NCBI GenBank assembly: GCA_016281675.1
Contig: JAEEJD010000151.1
Span: 1 to 16,600, forward strand
Length of the DNA stretch: 16,600 bases
Source: Lachnospiraceae bacterium
Lineage (GTDB): Bacteria > Bacillota_A > Clostridia > Lachnospirales > Lachnospiraceae
Reading direction: 5' to 3'
In this document: positions 7,315-15,600 of the stretch, one piece after another
Layout of the letters: every line of letters starts with the position of its first letter
Numbering within the stretch: position 1 is the first letter of the stretch
Program-made: the position numbers and the translations under genes
Notes under the pieces: model-generated
What the model saw: only the letters and a program-made list of their open reading frames with translations
Database searches by the model: none
What the model was told of the DNA's origin: nothing

Positions 7315-9708
7315 ATGACTGAGCAGGATAAAGAGATCAAAACGGAAGGATCGAAACGGTTCGGACTCAAGAAGCACGGTATGCTCGTACCGCTCATTCT
7401 TGTGTTCGTATTTATTGCCGTTATGGCCATTTATACTTCGCGACTGATGAAGAACGCAGCCGTATCGAATTCGAATGCCGTCATAGAAGACAGGGTATTA
7501 AACGTTTCTTCCATGATCAACAATCATCTGAATACCGCGGAGAACATTCTGCATGTAACTGCCGACTCGGTCTATCATATGCTTGTTTCGGGAAGTACCC
7601 CGGCAAGGATACATGAATTCCTCGTTGAAGAAACAGATAATGTCGAGAAACAGTTTAATGAAAACTTTACCGGATTATACGGAGTCATCATGGCCCGGTA
7701 TATGGACGGACTCAACTGGGAACCGCCGGAAGGTTGGGATCCGACAACACGTGACTGGTATATCATCGCGAGAGAAAGTGACGGGAAGGTTGCATTCGTT
7801 CCGCCTTACGTTGATGCACAAACGGGTAACGTGATCATTTCGGTGTGCAGGATGCTTCCGGATCGGCAGAACATCATATCTCTTGATGTGCAGCTCAAAG
7901 GCATACAGGATATGATGAAGGAGCTCAATGTAAACGGTAAAGGTTACGGATTTGTCGTTGATGAGGACGGATTTATCGTCGCTCACGGAGATGACAGCAT
8001 AAAGGGAACCCATATCACCGATACGCCCGAGGGAGAGAGGTTCTTTGAGAAGATAAAGGATGTGGAAAGCGGAAGTTTCACATGCACATACGACGGTGAA
8101 GAGAGCACTGTGTTTGTTAACGGGATAACGAACAACTGGCATGTCGTCATGATCGTCGGTGACAGGGAAATGTATGAGGAAACAAGAAGCCAGATCCTGA
8201 TAAACAATCTGATATATGTATTCGTATTTGCGATGATAGCGTTATTCTATATCGTAGGATACAGGAACGAGCGTAAATACACAAAGAGCGTTGAGAATAT
8301 GAAGCTTGAAGAGCAGAAGGCTTCATACGAGAGGAAGGTACTTGAACTTGAAAAAGATGCAGCCAATGCATCCAACAAGGCAAAGAGTGATTTTCTCGCA
8401 AATATGTCCCATGAGATAAGAACTCCGATGAATGCGATAATCGGTATGGATGAGATGATCCTTCGTTCGTCTCCGCAGGATCCGGTCAGGAAATATGCGC
8501 TTGATATCCAGAGCGCCGGCAAGACACTTCTGTCCATAATAAACGACATACTTGATTTCTCCAAGATCGAATCCGGCAAGATGGAACTGATACCCGTGGA
8601 ATACAGTTTCTCTTCTGTCATGAACGATATCGTTAACATGACGATGAAGAAGGCGCAGGATAAAGGTCTCGAATATAAGCTGAAGATCTCCGAAGATATT
8701 CCGACGGTCATGCTGGGAGATGAGATAAGAATACGCCAGGTTATGCTCAATCTTATCAACAATGCGATCAAGTATACCCATGAGGGAAGCGTCACGGTTG
8801 ATGTTTCGTTTGACTGGAATACGGAAATGCTGTGGGTCGTTGTTTCGGATACGGGTATCGGGATCAAAAACGAGGATCTCGGAAAACTGTTCGGATCATT
8901 CCAGCGACTTGAAGAGGACAAGAACAGAAATATCGAAGGAACGGGGCTCGGTCTTAACATCACAATGCGTCTTGTCAAGATGATGGGCGGAACGATCGGT
9001 GTCAACAGTAAATACGGTGAGGGTACAACGTTTACGGCTCAGATGAAGCAGACCGTCGTGGATAGAACACCGATAGGCGACTTTGCACAGAACCTCACGA
9101 GGATGCAGACATACAAGGAAGAATACAAACCTGTCCTGATCGCGCCTTCGGCAAAGGTACTCGTTGTCGATGATAACGATATGAATCTCGAGGTAATAGC
9201 AAGTCTGCTTGAAGATACAAAGATAAACGTCACCACCGCCGAGTCCGGGCAGGAATGTATCAGGATACTTAAGGAAAAATCATTTGACTTGATCTTCCTC
9301 GACCAGATGATGCCCGGGATGTCAGGCATACAGACTCTGGAAGAGATCAGAAAATACAACCTTGCAAAAGATACAACCGTAATAGCGCTAACTGCGGATG
9401 CGATAGTCGGAGCCCGCGAGAATTATATCAAAGAAGGTTTTACGGATTATCTGAGTAAGCCCGTAATGTACGACGCGCTTGAAGCGATCCTTCTGAAATA
9501 TCTCGATCCTGCCCTGATCCGGGAGGAGGCCGATGAGGCGAAAGCCGAGGAAGATGACGGGGATAAGCCGGTCGTTATCGCGATCAGCGATTCCGCGGAT
9601 AAGCTCAGGAAGATAAAATCACTTCTCGGGGATTCCTATAAGGGTGTGTTTGTTAAGGACGTCGCAAGTGCCGAGAAATACTTAAATAAACAGAAGAATG
9701 ACAATTGA
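7315..9708 (+). CDS. dCache hybrid sensor histidine kinase with receiver domain
   Basis: The 797-residue kinase has a membrane helix at about 23-45, a large extracytoplasmic dCache_1-type domain (about 46-290), a second helix (about 296-316), a coiled coil without an obvious HAMP (320-356), HisKA with His366 ([10 protein letters not shown]), HATPase_c ([21 protein letters not shown] at 541-547) and a receiver (VVDDND 617-622, Asp663 in FLDQMMP, KPV 715-717). The tail at 749-797 matches that of the 7TM kinase. In the sensor, R146-x-W148-Y149, Y165-x-D167 and D191 are spaced much like the amino-acid-binding motif of dCache receptors. The ATG at 7315 follows AAAGGGGA (7302-7309). A TTG further upstream would overlap the lipoprotein stop and is less likely. 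The HisKA-to-tail portion is clearly paralogous to the 7TM kinase. Confidence 0.9.
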   Translation: MTEQDKEIKTEGSKRFGLKKHGMLVPLILVFVFIAVMAIYTSRLMKNAAVSNSNAVIEDRVLNVSSMINNHLNTAENILHVTADSVYHMLVSGSTPARIHEFLVEETDNVEKQFNENFTGLYGVIMARYMDGLNWEPPEGWDPTTRDWYIIARESDGKVAFVPPYVDAQTGNVIISVCRMLPDRQNIISLDVQLKGIQDMMKELNVNGKGYGFVVDEDGFIVAHGDDSIKGTHITDTPEGERFFEKIKDVESGSFTCTYDGEESTVFVNGITNNWHVVMIVGDREMYEETRSQILINNLIYVFVFAMIALFYIVGYRNERKYTKSVENMKLEEQKASYERKVLELEKDAANASNKAKSDFLANMSHEIRTPMNAIIGMDEMILRSSPQDPVRKYALDIQSAGKTLLSIINDILDFSKIESGKMELIPVEYSFSSVMNDIVNMTMKKAQDKGLEYKLKISEDIPTVMLGDEIRIRQVMLNLINNAIKYTHEGSVTVDVSFDWNTEMLWVVVSDTGIGIKNEDLGKLFGSFQRLEEDKNRNIEGTGLGLNITMRLVKMMGGTIGVNSKYGEGTTFTAQMKQTVVDRTPIGDFAQNLTRMQTYKEEYKPVLIAPSAKVLVVDDNDMNLEVIASLLEDTKINVTTAESGQECIRILKEKSFDLIFLDQMMPGMSGIQTLEEIRKYNLAKDTTVIALTADAIVGARENYIKEGFTDYLSKPVMYDALEAILLKYLDPALIREEADEAKAEEDDGDKPVVIAISDSADKLRKIKSLLGDSYKGVFVKDVASAEKYLNKQKNDN

Positions 9709-9733
9709 GCATGACGCCGAATCTTGATATAAT
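9705..9733 (+). promoter_or_regulatory. Candidate extended -10 promoter giving a leaderless acyltransferase mRNA
   Basis: TTGAGC (9705-9710) overlaps the kinase stop codon. After exactly 17 bases comes TATAAT (9728-9733), with an extended -10 TGA directly before it. The expected transcription start, six to seven bases after the -10, falls on or beside the A of the ATG at 9740. No Shine-Dalgarno sequence precedes that ATG, consistent with a leaderless transcript. Confidence 0.55.
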
Positions 9734-9737
9734 ATAA
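9711..9737 (+). other. Possible 8-codon upstream reading frame
   Basis: ATG at 9711, two bases after the kinase stop, opens a frame (MTPNLDII) ending at TAA 9735-9737, two bases before the acyltransferase ATG. On read-through mRNA this could allow translational coupling where no ribosome site exists. It may be chance, and the frame has no clear ribosome site of its own. Confidence 0.2.
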
Positions 9738-9739
9738 GA

Positions 9740-10786
9740 ATGGCGGAAAAATCTAACAAAATCAGTTACATAACCGATATCAAAACGGTGAGCATCCTTC
9801 TGGTATTTCTGTGGCATTGCGGACTGTTTTACGAGGACAATCCGTACTTTGCGGAAAGTTTCGGTATCATTTCACCGGTTGCGACTTTTGCGGGAAACAT
9901 GTTCAATGTGACCCTCATAGCGTCGTTTGTGTTCTGCGCCGGGTTTGTGTATGCGCGATCACTCACAACGCGTCAGAGGACGATACCTCAGAGTGTATGG
10001 GAGAGGATCAAACGTCTTATCATCCCGTACTATATCATAGGAACGATATGGCTCGTTCCTCTTTACACGCTGTTTGACATCAAGGCTTTCGGCCGTCCGG
10101 ACGGTGCCGGATTGGCGGAAGGATATAAGTGCATGGCTCTCGGACAGTTTTCGGACCATTTGTGGTTTCTGTGGATGCTGTTCTGGGTCGCACTTTTTTT
10201 TATTCTGTTATCATTCCTCATCAAGAAACACTTACAGGCTGTACTGTTTGTTATAACGGTTGCCGCAGCATTTTGCGTTGATCTTTATCTTGCTGATTTC
10301 CCGTACTTTAAACTGAGTCAGATCGCACCTTATCTTATTTGTTTCTTTGCGGGAATATTCTGTTACGGCATAAGGGACAGGATAGAAGCACTGTCAAAGC
10401 AGACACACCTCCTGCTTGCCGGACTGTTTCTGGCGGTCGTTATCGCTCACGCGGTAATGCTCCCATCTCATTTTGCGTGGTTGTATATAGCACGTCCTTC
10501 GGGTGCGTTGTTCTCCCTTTTTCTTTTCATGTATCTTGAAGATAATAAAGTATGGATCCGGATAACGGATACGAAAGCATATGATTTTCTCGTAAGGCAT
10601 CAGCTTGAAATGTATTTTATCCATATGCCGTTGCCGTATCTGTTTGCAAGAATACTGAGACCGTATGTGGGTAACATACCGATGATATGTATCCCGCTGA
10701 ATTATGCACTCGTTCTCTTTTTCGGGATTTCGATCATTCAGATCTATACTCATATAAAGAGAAGTATCATACGATCAAAGGATTAA
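9740..10786 (+). CDS. Acyltransferase 3 family integral membrane protein
   Basis: The 348-residue polytopic protein has roughly ten hydrophobic segments. Family signatures of acyltransferase 3 (OafA/NodX/WecH-like) are present: an N-terminal SYITDIKTVSILLVFLWH block with His26, a basic loop then RIKRLIIPYY (89-98), and the DHLWFLWMLFW motif (139-149). Such enzymes transfer acetyl or other acyl groups to extracytoplasmic sugars or lipids, so a cell-envelope polysaccharide or peptidoglycan modification is likely. The acceptor cannot be told from sequence. The ATG at 9740 has no ribosome site; the next in-frame methionine (residue 54) would delete the His26 block, so 9740 is retained. It stands 31 bases after the kinase and 4 bases before the phosphatase gene, unusual company for this enzyme. 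Confidence 0.85.
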   Translation: MAEKSNKISYITDIKTVSILLVFLWHCGLFYEDNPYFAESFGIISPVATFAGNMFNVTLIASFVFCAGFVYARSLTTRQRTIPQSVWERIKRLIIPYYIIGTIWLVPLYTLFDIKAFGRPDGAGLAEGYKCMALGQFSDHLWFLWMLFWVALFFILLSFLIKKHLQAVLFVITVAAAFCVDLYLADFPYFKLSQIAPYLICFFAGIFCYGIRDRIEALSKQTHLLLAGLFLAVVIAHAVMLPSHFAWLYIARPSGALFSLFLFMYLEDNKVWIRITDTKAYDFLVRHQLEMYFIHMPLPYLFARILRPYVGNIPMICIPLNYALVLFFGISIIQIYTHIKRSIIRSKD

Positions 10787-10790
10787 GATC

Positions 10791-12572
10791 ATGAGGAACA
10801 AGAAAGACAGAAGACGCACGATATTAAAACAGATCACGAGACCGTTCATAATCTTTATGATCATTCTCATCCTGGCCAACGCGATTGTTCTCGGCCTGTT
10901 CTCAACATCGTATTATTTAAATGAACAGTATGACGACGCATCAAGACTTGCCAACAGTGCCGTTGCGGAATATGAGAGCTACAAAGGTCTCGGATGGTTG
11001 TTTGAATATTGGGAAAAGCACTGCAGTGAAATGGATCTTGTCTATGACAACGATGAACTGTATCAGGAAAAAGATCAGGAACTGAGACATCTGCAGCCCT
11101 ATATCGGAGACTTAAAATCCGTCGACGACGATGAATTGGCAAAGATGGATGACAGAAGTCAAAAGCTTTTTGCGGAATTGTGTTACAGCAGTTTAAGCAG
11201 AGAATTCGACAGAATGAAACGGGCGTATTCGCCATTATATTTGTACAGTTTCAAGATACTTGACGGGCAGATGTTCATCTTCGTTACAGGAACGATGGAA
11301 AACGAAAAGAGGGCAAGTGACGGAGGAGATCTGTTTGAACTCGGAACGCTGAGCTTTTATCAGGAGGGTGCATACTCGGTCATGGATCAGATCATCAAGA
11401 CCGGTAAGCCTGTACGTGAAATGGAACTGTCAAGAGGCGAGGGCGCCGATCACAGTGTCATACATGCGTTTGAGCCGGTATATGCAAATGGGTCCATGAA
11501 AGCTCTTGTCGGTGTTTCGTTCAAGTCGAAGGAGATGATCACCCAGATACTTCGCATGCTTCTGGCGATGCTGATGATCACGGTCTTCTTCTTCGTTGTC
11601 ATGCTGATCCTTGTGATCAGACATATCAGAAAGATCGTTGTCAGGCCGCTTAATGAAGAGACAAAGATAATGTCGGAATACGAGCGAAGCAAGGACAGTG
11701 AGGAGGCTTCGAAGCAGCTTGGAACTATAAAGACGGGTAACGAAATAGAGCGTCTGGCATTCAGTTTTTCATCGATGGTAAAGGAACTTGACCGTTACAT
11801 GAATGAACTTCAGACGATCACCGCCGAGAAGGAAAGGATAGGTGCGGAGCTTGATGTCGCAACACGTATCCAGGCGGATATGCTTCCGAATAAGTTCCCG
11901 GCATTTCCCGACCGTAATGAATTTGATCTGTATGCCACGATGGATCCGGCGAAGGAAGTCGGCGGTGATTTCTATGACTTCTTCCTTATCGATGACGATC
12001 ATCTGGCACTTGTCATGGCGGACGTATCCGGAAAGGGAGTACCCGCAGCATTATTCATGGTCATCGCAAAAACACTCATCAAGAACCGGGCCCAGCTCGG
12101 AGGTTCTCCGGCTGAGGTACTCTCGTATGCAAATGACATGCTCTGCGAGCAGAATGAGGCCGAACTGTTCGTTACGGTTTGGATGGCAGTCATAGAAATA
12201 TCCACAGGCAAAGGTGTAGCGGCAAACGCCGGACATGAGCATCCCGCAATAAAACGGGCAGACGGAAACTGGGAGCTTGTCATATACAGACATTCGCCCG
12301 CGGTTGCCACGATGGAAGGTATTAAGTTCAGGGAGCATGAATTCGAAATGCATTCCGGAGACCGCCTGTATGTTTATACCGATGGTGTTGCGGAGGCGAC
12401 CGACAGTTCGAACGAACTGTACGGAACAGACAGAATGCTTGCGGCACTTAACAGCGATCCTAGTGCCGATCCGAAGAAGCTTCTTGAAAACGTCAGGAAG
12501 GACATGGATGTATTTGTAGGGGAAGCACCGCAATTTGACGATATTACAATGATGTGTGTTGAGTGGAAATAG
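10791..12572 (+). CDS. Membrane PP2C-type phosphatase with sensor and HAMP (RsbU/SpoIIE-like)
   Basis: The 593-residue protein has a cytoplasmic basic N-terminus, a membrane helix (17-40), an extracytoplasmic sensor of about 210 residues ending in a Cache-like AFEPVYANGSMKALVGVSF stretch (226-244), a second helix (255-277), a HAMP region with a following coiled coil (278-350), and a PPM/PP2C phosphatase domain (about 355-591). Metal-site motifs are intact: GGDFYD (391-396), DVSGKG with Asp411, YTDG with Asp531, and FDDIT with Asp583/Asp584; NAGHEHPAI (479-487) is typical of the RsbU/SpoIIE branch. Such enzymes dephosphorylate anti-sigma-factor antagonists (STAS proteins). No STAS, anti-sigma or sigma gene is in the window. 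The ribosome site AAAGGA lies inside the end of the upstream gene. Confidence 0.92.
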   Translation: MRNKKDRRRTILKQITRPFIIFMIILILANAIVLGLFSTSYYLNEQYDDASRLANSAVAEYESYKGLGWLFEYWEKHCSEMDLVYDNDELYQEKDQELRHLQPYIGDLKSVDDDELAKMDDRSQKLFAELCYSSLSREFDRMKRAYSPLYLYSFKILDGQMFIFVTGTMENEKRASDGGDLFELGTLSFYQEGAYSVMDQIIKTGKPVREMELSRGEGADHSVIHAFEPVYANGSMKALVGVSFKSKEMITQILRMLLAMLMITVFFFVVMLILVIRHIRKIVVRPLNEETKIMSEYERSKDSEEASKQLGTIKTGNEIERLAFSFSSMVKELDRYMNELQTITAEKERIGAELDVATRIQADMLPNKFPAFPDRNEFDLYATMDPAKEVGGDFYDFFLIDDDHLALVMADVSGKGVPAALFMVIAKTLIKNRAQLGGSPAEVLSYANDMLCEQNEAELFVTVWMAVIEISTGKGVAANAGHEHPAIKRADGNWELVIYRHSPAVATMEGIKFREHEFEMHSGDRLYVYTDGVAEATDSSNELYGTDRMLAALNSDPSADPKKLLENVRKDMDVFVGEAPQFDDITMMCVEWK

Positions 12573-12592
12573 AAATCAGATCTTAAACAAAA

Positions 12593-12598
12593 GAGAGG
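12593..12598 (+). promoter_or_regulatory. Ribosome binding site of the secreted protease gene
   Basis: GAGAGG at 12593-12598 is five bases before the ATG at 12604. Nothing resembling a terminator or new promoter lies in the 31 bases after the phosphatase stop, so the protease probably shares the operon transcript. Confidence 0.6.
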
Positions 12599-12603
12599 AT
12601 AAC

Positions 12604-15600
12604 ATGAAATCTTTCAGAAAGAGATTCGTTAAGTTGATATCATTTCTGACGGCAACGATCCTGCTTGCGTCTGTTCCGTTTGTGTTTCCGGCAAATGCCG
12701 AGGAAAACGAGATAAGTGAAGAGCTACGCGAGATAGGGAGACAGCTCCAAGAAAACAGGGGCGAAGACGCATTCGCGTTCAGGGCACCGGAGAGAAGGAA
12801 GCTCCGCGGGGCTCCGATTCCGAGTACGTTAAAATCTTATGATCTTAGGAACGTTGATACAAATAATGACGGTGTCGGAGATACAAGTTATGTCACGTCC
12901 GTCAAGCTTCAGAACCCGTTCGGTACATGTTGGGGATTTGCGGCTATCGCTTCAGCCGAAACAAGCATTATCAGTCACGGACTTGCCACAAATGATCTTG
13001 ATCTGTCGGAAAAACAGGTTGCTTTTTTTGCGAGACGGCCAATAGATAACGTCAACTCCAAATACGTATCCCAGGAGGGTGAGGGAACAATCTTTAAGGG
13101 GGAGACAGGATCATCACAGATTTACACCGAAGGTTTTTCGTTCGTGGCGACGAGCCTTTTTGCGGCAGGCATTGGTCCCGTCAGAGAAAGTGATGACCCG
13201 TTGTTTATATACAGAGGAAAGAACGGTTATAAGTATACAGTACAGGGTGTCGATTTGTGTTACAGCGAGAATGATGACTGGTGGATCGACGCTCCACTTC
13301 GCTGGAAGCAGGATTATGTATTAAAAGAATCAGCCATTCTTCCCCTCCCTTCAGCGGCACTTGAAAAAGGAAATACCACCGACTGGGAAAGAGCTAACAA
13401 CGCCATAAAGGAAGAGATATATGACGGTAATGCGGTCCAGCTTGGATTTTATGCGGATACTTCTATGCCGGGGCAGCAGGCTAAGACAGAATATATCAGC
13501 CCTGAATGGGCTCATTATACTTATGAGAAAAAGTATGGCAATCATGCTGTTACGATTGTCGGATGGGATGACAATTATCCCAAAGAAAAATTCGAACATC
13601 TTAAAAAAGACGGAACGCCGGCACCAATTCCGGAAAATGACGGCGCATGGCTTGTTAAGAACAGCTGGGGAGCAGAAACTAATGCGTTCCCAAACAGCGG
13701 AAACTGGGGACTTCTCGAAGGGCAGGATAAGGGTGTATATAATGAATCAACCGGAAAGTGGGAATACAATGCAATAGAAAATGCAAAACATACCGGATAC
13801 TTCTGGCTCTCCTATGAGGATCGCAGTATCGACATGCTTGAGGCTCTTGTATTTGACAGAGCGGTAACACAGCCGTATTATCTGGCCCAGTATGATCTTA
13901 TGCCGGTAAACCAGGTTGATTTTACGGCACAGAATTTCAAAGTCTCCATGGCAAATGTTTTTGATGTTAATGACATTCTGGATACGGGGGAAAAAGCAGC
14001 GAAGCTGGAAGAGGTTTCATGTCAGACAGCGTCACCCGGGACTACAGTCACATATGATATTTATCTTTTGGGATCCGGTGCCAAAAACCCGGCCGACGGA
14101 ACACAGATAGCTCATTTCGTCAATACATACAAATACGGAGGATTTCATAGGGAAAGTCTGCCTATACCTGCGATAGTAAGACAGGGAGAAAAATTTGCCG
14201 TAGTCGTTACCCAGTTGACACCGGACGGGAAATACGGGCTTAACGTGCAATTCGGACTTAACGAAAGCGGAACGAACGCCACACAAGCGTTTTATTCAAA
14301 GGGTGTGATCAATACCGGTGAAAGCTATATTAATATTGTCCCGAACAATACATGGCATGATCTGGGAAGTGAGAGCATAAGAAGGGCTTTACTTGGAGAC
14401 GAATATGATGTTATAGCTATGGATAATTTTCCCATCAAAGCATATCTGTCCAAGACAGACGACCCCGATGTCGACATAACGGCTCCGACGGGTATAACCG
14501 GACTTGAGTATGACGGAAATGCACATGCTCTTGTAAATGCGGGATCAGTGACTCTTGGAGGAACACCCGGCACGATGAGTTATGCCGTTGCCGATGAAAC
14601 AGGCTCTCCGGGGACATATTCCACAACAATTCCCGAGGGAACGGATGCAGGCGGGTACAGAATATACTATAAAGCAACCGTAAACGGAACGGATGTCGGA
14701 TGGGGTGACGTGGAGACATCGATCGCGAAGAAGCCGCTTACGTTTGAATGGAGTGATTTTTCTTCCGTCAAATATGACGGGGATCCTCACGGAGTGAGTG
14801 TAACACTGTCGGATAAATGCGGCTCGGATGTCGTGAACCCTGTCATCGAGGGAGCTTCCCAGACTAATGCGGGTAACTATACCGCAAACCTGACCGGACT
14901 GTCAGGAGCTAAGAAGGACAATTATATCCTGCCTGATACCGGACGGACAAAGAATTATTCGATAACAAAGAGAAACGTCACGCTGACATCGGCAACGGAC
15001 AGCAAGGATTATGACGGAAGCGCACTGACGAACAACAACGTGACAGTGTCGGGAGACGGATTCGTGTCCGGAGAAGGAGCGGAGAAGAACGTCACGGGTT
15101 CAAGGACTGCACCCGGAACGAGCCGGAACATGTTCACGTATACGCTTCACAGCAATACACGTGAAGGTAACTATGATATCACTTGTGATTACGGAACACT
15201 TACCGTCAATTGGTGGGGAGACGATAGGAGAAACGAGCACCCCGTAACGATAACCGCAAAGAGTCTGACTTTGGATTATAACGGAGATACACAGTCTGTC
15301 AGCGGATTTACGGATGGTTCACTTGAATTTACGATAGGTGATGAGACTTATACCGTATCGGGAGTATCGGCGGAAGTATCCGGAACAGATGCGCGGACAT
15401 ACACGAATGCGGTAGTCGGAACCCCGGTCATAAAGAATTCCAAACAGGAAGAAGTCACTTCACACTTTGCGGTTGGGACACAGGACGGAATACTCACTAT
15501 AAGGGCAAGATCTCTTGATGACGCTTCGATCACTCTGGAAAATGAACTTTTATATAACGGTTCCGAACAGACACAGAACATTTCGGTCAGAGTGGACGGA

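Noticed and set aside
8247..9005. 252-residue minus-strand frame opposite the second kinase
   Set aside because: Ser/Ile-rich shadow frame of a conserved kinase core; no ribosome site, no motifs.
12839..14110. Several plus-strand frames of 60-120 residues inside the protease region
   Set aside because: They are other-frame shadows. The frame from 12604 is open to the right edge and carries signal peptide, catalytic triad and repeat modules.
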